A stretch of DNA of 64,000 nt from Lacticaseibacillus parakribbianus (GTDB lineage: Bacteria > Bacillota > Bacilli > Lactobacillales > Lactobacillaceae), in the NCBI RefSeq assembly GCF_025490915.1, contig NZ_JANQBA010000001.1, positions 372,001-436,000 of the forward strand, in the 5' to 3' direction. A model generated the notes under the pieces. It did not search any database, was not told where the DNA came from, and worked only from the letters and a program-made list of their open reading frames with translations. The first letter of the stretch is position 1. Each line of letters starts with the position of its first letter. The translations under genes were made by a program, and so were the position numbers. Below are positions 1 through 8,211 of the stretch, piece after piece.

Positions 1-857
1 GCGTAGGTGTAGCGCTTGGACTTGACCCGGGCCATGAAGTCGGCAAAATCGGTGGCGGCGTCGATCTGCTGGGTGAAGCGGTACTCCAGCCCCTCGGCCA
101 TCGACGTCACCCGCCGCAGTTCGGCCAAGTCGGCGGTTTGAAGCCGGTAGCGCAGCAGCGGAAACAGCGCGTCCCACGTCAGGTGCGGCGCCGCCGCCAG
201 CGCCGCTTGGGTGGCCGGCGGCACCAGCGTGCGTACCGCCGCCCCGGCGGCCACCGCCTGGCGAATCGCGCTGCCAGAGGCGGTGGTGCCGCAAGGGGCA
301 TCGGCGTCGTGTTCGGCGCCGACGCGAGCAAAGGGCAAAAGCGTCATCGCCGCCCCCTGCTGGTGGACGGCCTGGGCGTAGCTGAGCCCAAGCATCAGGT
401 TGGGCTGCGTCGTGGCGACCCCGGTGACGCCTTCAAAGTAGCGGTTCAACTGGGTGGCGTAGGTCTGCGTGTAATCATCAAAATGCGTGGTCGCCGGTGG
501 CGCCGACGCCAGCTGGGCGGCCAGGGCCGCGTAATCCAGGCCCGGCGCCTCGGTGCCAAAGGCCAGCGTCTCCACGCCCAAGGCGGCGAGCAGCGCGACC
601 CCACCGGTGGCAAATTCCGAGGCCGCCTGCACGGCATCGAACACCGGCAGCTCGACCACCAAATCCGCCCCGCCGGCCAGGGCCGCGCGAGTGCGTTGCC
701 ACTTGTCGACAATGGCCGGCTCCCCGCGTTGCACGAAGTTGCCGGCCATCACGACCACCACCGCGTCGGCCTGGCTCAGGCGCCGAGCCGCAGCCAAGGC
801 GTGAAGGTGGCCGTTGTGAAGCGGATTGAACTCCGCAATCATGCCAACGGCCTTCAT
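1..857 (-). CDS. tmcAL: tRNA(Met) cytidine acetate ligase TmcAL (YlbM family), 3' part cut by window edge
   Basis: About 285 N-terminal residues are visible and the frame is still open at base 1, so the C-terminus is missing. The protein begins MKAVGMIAEFNPLHNGHL, the nucleotidyltransferase signature with an HNGH motif, followed by MAGNFVQRGEPA, typical of the YlbM/TmcAL family. In that family the enzyme activates acetate with ATP to make N4-acetylcytidine at the wobble position of elongator tRNA-Met. The ATG overlaps the stop of the upstream methyltransferase gene (ATGA), so it is the last visible gene of the yqeG operon and is probably translationally coupled. Family identification is firm; activity is inferred from the family. 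Confidence 0.9.
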   Translation of the reverse strand, partial: MKAVGMIAEFNPLHNGHLHALAAARRLSQADAVVVVMAGNFVQRGEPAIVDKWQRTRAALAGGADLVVELPVFDAVQAASEFATGGVALLAALGVETLAFGTEAPGLDYAALAAQLASAPPATTHFDDYTQTYATQLNRYFEGVTGVATTQPNLMLGLSYAQAVHQQGAAMTLLPFARVGAEHDADAPCGTTASGSAIRQAVAAGAAVRTLVPPATQAALAAAPHLTWDALFPLLRYRLQTADLAELRRVTSMAEGLEYRFTQQIDAATDFADFMARVKSKRYTY

Positions 858-1606
858 TCGCCGGCCTCCCGCGCCTTCCTTGCGTGGAAGAACCAGCGAG
901 TGCTGGTGTCCGCGATGGCCGCCGTCCCGAACTCGGCGGTCGCAGACACTAGCGCAAAGCCTGCCGCGGCCAGCGCCTGCTCAAAGTCGCGCTGCGGGTA
1001 GGTCCGCTCGTGGTGGGTCTCAAGCAGCGGGTGGTAGGCGTCCAGCTTCTCGTCGTACACGAAAAACGTCAGGTCGTGCTCCACGCTGTGCGGCACCGCC
1101 CCTTCGTAGCTGCTCCACATGAAGGCGTAGTCCTCGGTCTGGTAGTTGTACATGTAGCCGGGAAAGACCTGGTCCATCTGGTAAAGCGAATGCGCGTCGA
1201 AGAAAAAGTCGCCACCGACCGGCAAAACGCTTGCGACCTGCCGGAACACGGCGGTGACCGCCGCGAGGCTTGGCATGTAGCACAGCGAATCGTCAAAGCA
1301 GGTGACCACGTCGTACTGCGGCATGTCGGAGAGGTCTTGCATGTCGCCCATGATCAGCGGAATGTTGCGGCCCTCTCGGTCGATTTTCTGCTCGGCCAAG
1401 GCCAGCATCTCACCGGACAAGTCGAAATCGGTGACGGCAAACCCGGCCGCATCGAGCAAAAGCGCCAGGCTGCCCGAACCGCCGGCCAGCTCCAGGAGCT
1501 GCTGCCCGGCGGGGGCCACCCGTGCGACCACGTAGTCGCGCCACTGGGTGTAAAGCGTCTCATCCATCAGCGTGTCGTAGACTTGCGCGAATGTGCTGTA
1601 AATCAT
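854..1606 (-). CDS. class I SAM-dependent methyltransferase
   Basis: 250 residues. The motif I region (LELAGGSGSLALLL, near residue 40) and a DFDLS acidic loop define a Rossmann-type SAM-binding domain; FDAHS and a WFFHARK tail fit the small methyltransferase commonly found between rsfS and tmcAL (YqeM position) in Firmicutes. The substrate is unknown. I use the ATG at 1606 because it overlaps the rsfS stop codon as ATGA and the protein then starts MIYSTFAQVYD, as family members do; the open frame extends 16 codons further without a Shine-Dalgarno. Its stop overlaps the tmcAL start in the same way. Confidence 0.85.
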   Translation of the reverse strand: MIYSTFAQVYDTLMDETLYTQWRDYVVARVAPAGQQLLELAGGSGSLALLLDAAGFAVTDFDLSGEMLALAEQKIDREGRNIPLIMGDMQDLSDMPQYDVVTCFDDSLCYMPSLAAVTAVFRQVASVLPVGGDFFFDAHSLYQMDQVFPGYMYNYQTEDYAFMWSSYEGAVPHSVEHDLTFFVYDEKLDAYHPLLETHHERTYPQRDFEQALAAAGFALVSATAEFGTAAIADTSTRWFFHARKAREAGE

Positions 1607-1962
1607 GCTTCCGTCAGCCACGCCGACAGGTCGACCAGCGGCGCCTGGGCCCAAAGCTTCTCCAGGTTGTAAAAGGCCCGGGCATCGGGCACAAAGACGT
1701 CCACGACCAGGTCACCGAAGTCCATCAAGAGCCAGTTGCTGCCCTTCTTGCCCTCGATGCGAACCGCGGGGCCACCGGCCTCTGCGACCTTGTCATCAAT
1801 CGCATCGACGATGGCTTGGACCTGGCGATCGGAGCCGCCGGTCATGATCAGGAAGTAATCGGCCAGCAGGCTGACTTCCTTCATATCCAAGGCCACGATG
1901 TCCGTGGCCCGTTTGTCATCCGCGGCGCGAATCGCGATTTCAAGTAATTCTTCGGCTTTCAG
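1603..1962 (-). CDS. rsfS: ribosome silencing factor RsfS, probable CTG (or ATT) start
   Basis: 119 residues. The core (EELLEIAIRAADDKRATDIV, then SLLADYFLIMTGGS and NWLLMDFGDLVVDVF) is characteristic of RsfS/Iojap, which binds uL14 on the 50S subunit and blocks subunit joining in starvation. No ATG is available. The only good Shine-Dalgarno (AAAGGAG) lies immediately before ATT (1965) and CTG (1962); CTG gives an 8-nt spacing and a protein beginning (M)KAEELL, like typical family members. A GTG at 1986 lies upstream of that Shine-Dalgarno and has none of its own. The gene overlaps yqeK upstream only if GTG is used. The family is firm; the start codon is my inference. Confidence 0.85.
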   Translation of the reverse strand: MKAEELLEIAIRAADDKRATDIVALDMKEVSLLADYFLIMTGGSDRQVQAIVDAIDDKVAEAGGPAVRIEGKKGSNWLLMDFGDLVVDVFVPDARAFYNLEKLWAQAPLVDLSAWLTEA

Positions 1963-1978
1963 AATGATTTCTCCTTTA

Positions 1979-2581
1979 TTAGGCACGCGTTGTCACAAAC
2001 GCGTTGTACGTCAGCAAAGTCTTCGGGTACACCACTTTGCGGTTGGCAATCAGGTAGGTCAGCGTGTTTTCAAGCTCGATGCGGGTGGCCTCGGTCATGT
2101 CGGTGGCCGCCGCCTCCCGCGCCTTTTGCTCGATGGGCAGGGCCCGGGCTGGCTCGATGAAGTCGGCGACGAAAATGATCTCGTCCAACAGCGTCATCTC
2201 GGGGTCGCCGGTGGTGTGGCGGCTGATCGCCTGCAGCACCAGCTTGTCGGTGATGCCGACCTCGGTTTCGATGAACCAGGTGCCGACGATGCCGTGCCAC
2301 ACGCCGCGGTTGTAGTTCAGCAAGTCGGGGTCAAAACCGTTGCGAACGATGGTCTCCTCGTAGGTGCTGACCGGCACCTGCTTGGCGTAGTCGTGAAGCA
2401 GCCCCGCTAGCCCGGCACGGTCGACGTCGGCATTGAAGCGTTCGGCCAGCTCACGCGCCGTCTGCTCGACGCGCAGGCAGTGCTGATAGCGCGGCTCATC
2501 CAGCCGGTTTTGCAGGTGGTTCAAAATCTCCGCGCGGCTCATGCCGTGGGTCAGGGTGCTTGGGTACGTGATTTCAGTCAA
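1979..2581 (-). CDS. yqeK: HD-domain phosphohydrolase YqeK (symmetrical Ap4A hydrolase type)
   Basis: 200 residues. HD-domain metal ligands are visible: YQHCLRVEQTA (His near residue 35), LLHDYAK (His-Asp), later HGIVG and ISRHTTG. YqeK proteins hydrolyse Ap4A symmetrically to two ADP, or related dinucleotides. I use the TTG at 2581, overlapping the last codons of nadD by 8 bases, because AAAGGA sits 7 nt upstream; the ATG at 2542 has no Shine-Dalgarno. The nadD-yqeK pairing is conserved in Firmicutes. Confidence 0.9.
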   Translation of the reverse strand: MTEITYPSTLTHGMSRAEILNHLQNRLDEPRYQHCLRVEQTARELAERFNADVDRAGLAGLLHDYAKQVPVSTYEETIVRNGFDPDLLNYNRGVWHGIVGTWFIETEVGITDKLVLQAISRHTTGDPEMTLLDEIIFVADFIEPARALPIEQKAREAAATDMTEATRIELENTLTYLIANRKVVYPKTLLTYNAFVTTRA

Positions 2582-3215
2582 GGTAAAGTCCTTTCTCCCG
2601 AATGTACGTGCGAACCGCGTCCGGCACCAGGTAGCGAATGTCGCCGCCGGTGCGGATGCGCTCGCGCAGGGCCGTCGAGCTGATCTCGATCACCGGCGCG
2701 TCGACCCAGACAATCGGGTACGGCGTCGCCGGCACGTAGCCGCGCCGCCGGACGCCAACGAAGGTCACCAGCTTCATCAGCGCGTCGATCTCCCGCCACT
2801 TGGGCAGGTAGTTGACCATGTCGGCGCCGATGATGAAAAAGTAATCGGTGTCCGGGTGCAGCTTCTTAAGTACCCGCATGGTGTCGATGGTGTAGCTGAC
2901 GCCGCCACGGCGAATCTCGGTCAGCTCCAGGTCAAACATGGGGTTGCCCGCAATCGCCAGGCGCAGCATGGCCACCCGGTCGGCCGCGTCGATCGCCTGC
3001 TTGGCATCGACGTGCGGCGGCTGGTTGTCCGGCATGAACAAGACCTTGGCAAGCCCCAGCTGGGTGCCGACCGCCGAAGCCATAATCAGGTGACCGTTAT
3101 GCACGGGATTGAAGGTGCCACCAAACAGCCCGACTTGCTTCTTGCGCGGTCCCAGAATCTGGACGCTTTCGGCCGCGGTGATGACCGGCTGCGTTAACGT
3201 TTGCGTTGAATACAC
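2574..3215 (-). CDS. nadD: nicotinate-nucleotide adenylyltransferase NadD
   Basis: 213 residues. GLFGGTFNPVHNGHL (from about residue 29) is the HxGH nucleotidyltransferase motif and EISSTALRERIR near the C-terminus is the second nucleotide-binding motif. The enzyme converts nicotinate mononucleotide and ATP to deamido-NAD in NAD synthesis. The start is GTG at 3215 with GGAG seven bases upstream. About 25 residues precede the core, somewhat longer than in many homologues. It overlaps yqeK by 8 bases. Confidence 0.95.
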   Translation of the reverse strand: MYSTQTLTQPVITAAESVQILGPRKKQVGLFGGTFNPVHNGHLIMASAVGTQLGLAKVLFMPDNQPPHVDAKQAIDAADRVAMLRLAIAGNPMFDLELTEIRRGGVSYTIDTMRVLKKLHPDTDYFFIIGADMVNYLPKWREIDALMKLVTFVGVRRRGYVPATPYPIVWVDAPVIEISSTALRERIRTGGDIRYLVPDAVRTYIREKGLYLD

Positions 3216-3235
3216 ACGATCACTCCGTTTCGTGA

Positions 3236-3547
3236 CTATAGTTTCTTGAGCGTCACCGACAGCTTGCGATCGGCGGCCTTTTCCGCCTCGCGGTAAACCA
3301 CCAGGCTGTGGCCGATCACCTGCGCTACCTCGAGGCCCGGAATCTCCTGGCTCAGGTAGGCGCCGGTTTGCGCGGCGGTCGCTTCGGCGGTCGGCAACAG
3401 GCTGATTTTGATCAGCTCGTGGGTGTTCAAGGCGGCGACCACGCCGGCGACGAAGGTGGTGCTCAGACCGTTTTTGCCCAGGTTGATCAGCGGCCGCTGG
3501 GTCATCGCCAGGCTGCGCAGGTAACGTTTTTGTTTTCCAGTTAACAT
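3236..3547 (-). CDS. yhbY: YhbY-family RNA-binding protein (YqeI)
   Basis: 103 residues, the usual length of a single CRM domain. It begins LTGKQKRYLRSLA, has LGKNGLS with the GxxG loop near residue 24, and GHSLVVYRE near the end, all typical of YhbY/YqeI, which associates with pre-50S particles. It lies between yqeH and nadD, the conserved Firmicutes position, supporting a role in ribosome assembly. Confidence 0.93.
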   Translation of the reverse strand: MLTGKQKRYLRSLAMTQRPLINLGKNGLSTTFVAGVVAALNTHELIKISLLPTAEATAAQTGAYLSQEIPGLEVAQVIGHSLVVYREAEKAADRKLSVTLKKL

Positions 3548-3557
3548 CTTTTCTCCT

Positions 3558-4664
3558 TTAAATCAGCGCCTTGCGCATCAACACATCAACGCCTTGCGGG
3601 GCGTAGCCGGCGACCGTCTGGCCGGCCGGCACGACGACCCAGCCCAACCCGGCGAACACCAGGTCGGACTTCTCCTTGGCCGTGAACTCGAAGCGGGCAA
3701 GCGGCGGGAAGTCGGCGCCAGGCCGCGGCGGGGTCAGCAGGCCGCCCTTGTGCTTGGCGTAGAAGTCATCGGCGTTTTCAAGCTTAGTGCGGTGCAAAAG
3801 CAGCTGGTTGTCGCAGTAGAAGGTGAAGCCGGACTTGCGACCGCGCAGGAAGTCGAACCGCGCAAGCCCCGCCAAGAACACGGTTTGGCCCGGGTTCAGC
3901 TGGAAGACGGTCGGGCGAATCGGCTTGGTCGGCGCCACCAGGTTGAGGTCGCGCGGGTCGATCACATGCGCCATCTGGTTGCGGTGGATAATCCCCGGCG
4001 TGTCGATCAGAAAGTGCCCGTCGTCCAGCGGAATCTCGATGCGATCGAGCGTCGTGCCGGGGAACTTCGAGGTCGTGATGAGATCCTTCACCCCGGTTAG
4101 CTGGCTGATGATGCGGTTGATCAACGTCGACTTGCCGGTGTTAGTCACCCCGACCACGTAGACATCGCGTCCCTGCCGCTGGTCCTCGATCACCTCTAGC
4201 AGGTCGGTGACGGCGGTGCCCTTCTTGGCGCTGGTCAAAATGGTCTTGACCGGCCGCAGCCCCTGGGCATGCGCCGCCTGGGTCAGCCAGTTGGTCACGC
4301 GCCGCGGGTTAATCGACTTGGGCAGCACGTCGGCCTTGTTGCCGACCAGGATTACCGGGTTGTCGCCGACGAAGCGGTGCAGCCCCGGAATCACGCTGCC
4401 GTTGAAGTCGAACAGGTCGACCACGTTGACGATCAAGGCGTCGCTTTGGCCCAGCGTGTTCAACAGGCGCAAGAAGTCGTCGTCGGTCAGCTCGACGTCT
4501 GCGACCTCATTGTAGTGGCGCAGGCGAAAGCAGCGCTGGCAGTACAAGTCGCCTTCCGGATCGGCCTTGGCCAGGGTGCTCGCCGGCAGGTAGCCGGCCT
4601 TGGTTTTGTCTTCCGTCTGCAGCTTGGCGCCGCAGCCGATGCAAACCAGTTCAGTGTTTGTCAT
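3558..4664 (-). CDS. yqeH: ribosome biogenesis GTPase YqeH
   Basis: 368 residues. The N-terminal zinc finger is CIGCG...CQRC. The GTPase motifs are circularly permuted as in YqeH: G4 (VGNKADVLP) comes before G1 (GVTNTGKSTLINRI) and G3 (DTPGI). YqeH is needed for assembly or stability of the 30S subunit in Bacillus. Its start overlaps the yqeG stop by 14 bases, implying coupled translation. Confidence 0.95.
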   Translation of the reverse strand: MTNTELVCIGCGAKLQTEDKTKAGYLPASTLAKADPEGDLYCQRCFRLRHYNEVADVELTDDDFLRLLNTLGQSDALIVNVVDLFDFNGSVIPGLHRFVGDNPVILVGNKADVLPKSINPRRVTNWLTQAAHAQGLRPVKTILTSAKKGTAVTDLLEVIEDQRQGRDVYVVGVTNTGKSTLINRIISQLTGVKDLITTSKFPGTTLDRIEIPLDDGHFLIDTPGIIHRNQMAHVIDPRDLNLVAPTKPIRPTVFQLNPGQTVFLAGLARFDFLRGRKSGFTFYCDNQLLLHRTKLENADDFYAKHKGGLLTPPRPGADFPPLARFEFTAKEKSDLVFAGLGWVVVPAGQTVAGYAPQGVDVLMRKALI

Positions 4665-5172
4665 TCAATTCCTCCAGGTAGTGCAGTGGGCTCATCATCT
4701 TGAAAATCAGGCGTTCAAAGAAGCGGTTGATGCGGGTGTTCCACTGATCGGTCTCAACCAACGGCCGCACCAGGATGGTGCGGACCCCGGCGGCGTTGCC
4801 GGCGACGACGTCGGTCAACAGCTGATCGCCGACCATCACACACGCGCTTTTGGCCAGCCCCAATCGCCGCACCGCGCGGTCGATGCCCACGGGCAGCGGC
4901 TTGAGGGCCCGCGGCTCGAAGGGCAAGTCGAGGTTGGCCACGGCGCGGCCGATGCGCTGGCGATTGTTGTTGGACACCACCATCACGGTGATGCCGGCCG
5001 CCTTCATCGCCGTCAGCCACGCGCGAAGCTCAGGGGTCCCGTCCGGGTTGTTCCAGGCAATCAGCGTGTTGTCCAGGTCGGTCAACACGGCCTTGATGCC
5101 TTGTTGCTTCAGGCTTTGCGCGGTCAGACCGTAAATGGCCTCAACCGCCCAGGTAGGGGTAAATACAGCCAC
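4651..5172 (-). CDS. yqeG: YqeG-family HAD-IIIA phosphatase
   Basis: 173 residues. It has the HAD motif I (LTDLDNTLIAW), motif II (VVSNN) and motif IV (MVGDQLLTDVVAGN). The start is GTG at 5172 (MAVFTPTWAVEAIY): GGAGG lies 7 nt upstream and the resulting length matches the family. The longer open frame reaches back through a promoter-like sequence. It is first in an eight-gene operon running to the left edge. The physiological substrate of YqeG is not established. Confidence 0.9.
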   Translation of the reverse strand: MAVFTPTWAVEAIYGLTAQSLKQQGIKAVLTDLDNTLIAWNNPDGTPELRAWLTAMKAAGITVMVVSNNNRQRIGRAVANLDLPFEPRALKPLPVGIDRAVRRLGLAKSACVMVGDQLLTDVVAGNAAGVRTILVRPLVETDQWNTRINRFFERLIFKMMSPLHYLEELNDKH

Positions 5173-5206
5173 GCAGGCGCCTCCTTCAAAGTTGTCATAT
5201 CCCTTC

Positions 5207-5212
5207 ATTATA
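5207..5212 (-). promoter_or_regulatory. candidate -10 element of the yqeG operon
   Basis: Reverse-complement TATAAT, perfect, about 35 bases upstream of the yqeG GTG. No good -35 hexamer lies at 16-18 bp; TTGACG is present but only 11 bp away. Confidence 0.45.
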
Positions 5213-5329
5213 GCACCCAGGGGCGTCAAGTTATAGCCAGTCGGCCGAGAAGTTGCAAACCACCCCACCGGCCAGCCGGCGCGACCGCCGGGACCCGGCA
5301 CGGTTGGGTGCTGCCGCAAGGCATATTTC

Positions 5330-5357
5330 TTGCGTTCACCGCCGGGGTCGGTATACT
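5330..5357 (+). promoter_or_regulatory. promoter of the oxidoreductase gene
   Basis: TTGCGT, 16-bp spacer, TATACT, about 60 bases upstream of the ATG at 5421. It diverges from the yqeG promoter. Confidence 0.6.
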
Positions 5358-5420
5358 GAAACTAGATGCCGATTGCAACGACTCGTGCCGTGCGGCCCAA
5401 CCCGCGCAAGGAGGATGACC

Positions 5421-6359
5421 ATGATCCGTTTTGGCTTTGATCAGTTCGGCGCCCCCGACGTCTTTCGCGTCGTCGACGCGCCACAACCCACGCCCAAGCC
5501 CGGCCAGGTCCAGCTGAAGGTGCTGGGCTTTGGGCTGAATCCCTACGACGCCAGCCTGCGCCGCGGCGAGCAGGCCGAAAGCCGACCGCTGCCGATGCCG
5601 ATCGTGCCCGGCACCGAGCTGGTCGGCGAGATCACGGCGCTGGGCGCGGCGGTCCAAGGCTTCGCGCTGGGCGAGCGCGTGATCAACTACCGGCCGCTGG
5701 GCGGCTACAGCGACTTCGTGACGGCCAGCACCAACAAAATCGCCCGCATTCCCGCGACGCTTGCGCTGGACGTCGCGGCCGGGCTCAGCCAGGCCGGCAT
5801 CGCCGCCTTTTCGCTGCTGCAGGCGCTTTCGCTTCGGCCGGGCCAGACCCTGGCGGTGGTCGGGGCCAGCGGCGCCGTCGGGGCGCTGACCGTGCAGCTG
5901 GCCCGGGCGGCCGGCCTGCGGGTCATCGCCGTGGCCAGCGCGGCCAACCGCGCCTACCTGCAGGAAGTAGGCGCAAGCGTCGCCTTGGCCTACGATCAAG
6001 GCACGGCCTGGCACCACTACCAAGACACCGCCGATGCGGCGGTCAACGCGGTCAAAGACGGCGCCGACAACGGGGTGGCGTTGGCCTTGACCAAGCCGAC
6101 CGGCACACTTGTGACCACCGCCTTTGCCGCGGTGCCCAAGGCGCCCAAGCCCCATGTCGCGCGGTTGCAGCTGGGCAGCCACGGGCTGGTGCCGGCCCAA
6201 GACGCCTTTCCGACCCTGGTGAAGCTGGCCGAAGCCGGTCAGCTGACCCTGCGAATCGCCCGGGCCTTCCCCTTCTCCTTGCCCGGCGTTCAGGCCGGCC
6301 ACATCGCACTGGAGCAGCACCACGCCGCCGGCAAGCTGGTCGTGATGAAGGACTTGTAG
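5421..6359 (+). CDS. NADP-dependent quinone oxidoreductase-like protein (zinc-independent MDR family)
   Basis: 312 residues. The N-terminal GroES-like half includes VPGTELVGEI and GERVINYRPLGGYSDF; the Rossmann half has VVGASGAVGALTVQLARA. The catalytic zinc cysteines of alcohol dehydrogenases are absent, as in quinone oxidoreductases of the MDR superfamily. Of two neighbouring ATGs, the one at 5421 is used because AAGGAGG abuts the earlier one at 5415 directly. It is monocistronic, with its own promoter and a terminator shared with the converging peptidase gene. The exact substrate cannot be read from the sequence. Confidence 0.85.
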   Translation: MIRFGFDQFGAPDVFRVVDAPQPTPKPGQVQLKVLGFGLNPYDASLRRGEQAESRPLPMPIVPGTELVGEITALGAAVQGFALGERVINYRPLGGYSDFVTASTNKIARIPATLALDVAAGLSQAGIAAFSLLQALSLRPGQTLAVVGASGAVGALTVQLARAAGLRVIAVASAANRAYLQEVGASVALAYDQGTAWHHYQDTADAAVNAVKDGADNGVALALTKPTGTLVTTAFAAVPKAPKPHVARLQLGSHGLVPAQDAFPTLVKLAEAGQLTLRIARAFPFSLPGVQAGHIALEQHHAAGKLVVMKDL

Positions 6360-6366
6360 CCACTCC

Positions 6367-6401
6367 AAAAACGCGGTTGCCCAAGCGGCAACCGCGTTTT
6401 T
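6367..6401. terminator. bidirectional rho-independent terminator
   Basis: Fifteen-base perfect arms (6367-6381 and 6387-6401) with a 5-base loop; A-run on one side and T-run on the other. It lies between convergent genes. Confidence 0.9.
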
Positions 6402-6418
6402 GTGTGGTCGGATGGCGG

Positions 6419-8116
6419 CTAAAGCGCCGCATCATCCACTGCGTCAAGCGCCTGTGAAATGGCCACCAGCGTGTCGTCCAAGGCGCCAGGTTCAAACGGC
6501 GAACGCAGGTGTCCGGTGGCCAGCAGCTCGAGCAGCGTCTGGCTGCCGCCGGCCTTGGCCATGGTTTCGTAATCCTGCCAGGCCTTGGGGTCGTGATCGA
6601 CGTTGAATCGCTTCCAGAACTGGTAGGCGACCACCTGGGCGATGGTGTAGTCGATGTAGTAAAACGGCGACTCGAAAATGTGACCCTGGCGCATCCAGTA
6701 GATGCCCGATTCAAGCGCCGCGTTTTCGCTGTAGTCCTTTTCCGGGTTGTACAGCTTCTCCAAGCGGCGCCACTCGGCCTTGCGCTGGGCCGGCGTCCAG
6801 TCCGGATGGGTGTAGACCTGGTGCTGGAAGTGATCGACCAAAATCCCGTAAGGCAAAAACTCCAGCGCCGCCTGCAAATGCGCGTAGCGGTACTTGGCGG
6901 TCTGGGTCCCGAAGAACTTCGGCATCCAAGGATACGCGATGAACTCCATGCTCATGGAGAAAATCTCCGCCGCCTCAAAGGTTGGAAAGACGCAGTCGCC
7001 GGGCTGAATCCACTTGGCCAGGTAGGTCTGAAAGGCGTGGCCGGCCTCGTGGGTCAGCACGTCGACGTCGCCCGAGGTGCCGTTGAAGTTCGAGAAGATG
7101 AACGGCGACTGAATCGCGGGAATGTACTCCGCGTAACCACCCGAGGCCTTGCCCGGCTTGGCCAACAGGTCCAGCAGGTGCGAGTCGATCATGTGATCGA
7201 AAAAGGCCCCGGCCTCCGGCGACATCTCGTGGTACATCTCACGGGCGGCTTGCACCAGCTGAGTGGCCGTCCCCTCCGGCTTGGCGTTGCCGGACTTGAA
7301 CTGAACGCCCAAGTCGTAGTAGGCCAGGTGATCCAGCCCCAGGCGCTTGGCCTGCTTGGCGCGTTGCTTTTGAACCAGCGGCACCACCTTGGTCTGCACC
7401 TCGTGGCGATAGGTCGCGACCATGTCCTCGTCGTAATCGAAGCGGTCCATGAAGACGTAGCTCATCTCGGAGAAGTCCTTGAAGCCAAGCTTTTGCGCAA
7501 TCGCCGTGCGGGTGTGAACCATGTCGTCGTACAGCTGGTCGAACTCGGCCTCATGCGCCGCAAAAAAGCCCCAGTAAGCGGCGTTGGCGGCCTTTCGCAC
7601 CGCCCGGTCGGCGTCGTCGCGCAGCGGTCCAAGCTGCGCCAGCGTGTAGGTCTGACCGTCAAAGTCAACCTGGGCGCTTGCAATCAGGTCGGTGTAGCGG
7701 GAGGCCAAGGCGTTGGCCTTTTGCTGCAGGTCGATCACCTCCGGCCTGTTAGTGCGAAGCAGGTCCTTGGCCTTCAGAAAGTATGGCTTGGGGTAGATGG
7801 TCTTCAGCGCGTCTTGGTAGGGACTGGCCAAAACCGCCTTGAGGTAGTCGGTCTTGGCCGCGTCAGCCTGGGGTTCAAAATCGTTCCAAAAGGCGTCTTC
7901 CTGCGCGTAAAAAGCATCGCGCGTGTCGATGGTGTGGCGAATCTGCGCAATCATGCCTTGCGAGTCGACGTCGTTGATCAAAGCGGTGATCCGCTTGGCG
8001 ACGGCCAGCGCCGCGTCGGCGTCGGTCGCCGCCTCAAGCGCCGCCGCACCGGCCGCAATGTCTCGCAGGAACGCGGCCGGATCCGGCCTGGTGTAAGTCA
8101 CTTGGGTAAAGTCCAT
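6419..8116 (-). CDS. M3-family oligoendopeptidase (PepF-like)
   Basis: 565 residues. The zinc-metallopeptidase signature HEAGHAF lies near residue 355, with the downstream glutamate ligand in a FEAAEIFSMSME segment, as in M3 oligoendopeptidases. There is no signal peptide, so the enzyme is cytoplasmic; the family cleaves short peptides and aids peptide nutrition. The start ATG at 8116 follows GAAGGAGGAAGAAC. It is monocistronic. At 565 residues it belongs to the shorter subgroup rather than classical ~600-residue PepF. Confidence 0.9.
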   Translation of the reverse strand: MDFTQVTYTRPDPAAFLRDIAAGAAALEAATDADAALAVAKRITALINDVDSQGMIAQIRHTIDTRDAFYAQEDAFWNDFEPQADAAKTDYLKAVLASPYQDALKTIYPKPYFLKAKDLLRTNRPEVIDLQQKANALASRYTDLIASAQVDFDGQTYTLAQLGPLRDDADRAVRKAANAAYWGFFAAHEAEFDQLYDDMVHTRTAIAQKLGFKDFSEMSYVFMDRFDYDEDMVATYRHEVQTKVVPLVQKQRAKQAKRLGLDHLAYYDLGVQFKSGNAKPEGTATQLVQAAREMYHEMSPEAGAFFDHMIDSHLLDLLAKPGKASGGYAEYIPAIQSPFIFSNFNGTSGDVDVLTHEAGHAFQTYLAKWIQPGDCVFPTFEAAEIFSMSMEFIAYPWMPKFFGTQTAKYRYAHLQAALEFLPYGILVDHFQHQVYTHPDWTPAQRKAEWRRLEKLYNPEKDYSENAALESGIYWMRQGHIFESPFYYIDYTIAQVVAYQFWKRFNVDHDPKAWQDYETMAKAGGSQTLLELLATGHLRSPFEPGALDDTLVAISQALDAVDDAAL

Positions 8117-8172
8117 GTTCTTCCTCCTTCAGACGCCGAAGCGGCGCCAGTCGAGCAAAGCTCGTTGCTCCC

Positions 8173-8201
8173 ATTATCGACCAGTGCGGCCGCTTTGACC
8201 A
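8173..8201 (-). promoter_or_regulatory. promoter of the oligoendopeptidase gene
   Basis: Reverse-complement TGGTCA, 17-bp spacer, GATAAT, just downstream of the RNA A terminator and about 55 bases before the ATG. Confidence 0.5.
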
Positions 8202-8211
8202 GCACCTGCGC

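Noticed and set aside
5224-5229. TTGACG as -35 of the yqeG operon
   Set aside because: It is only 11 bp from the TATAAT, too close for a sigma-A promoter.
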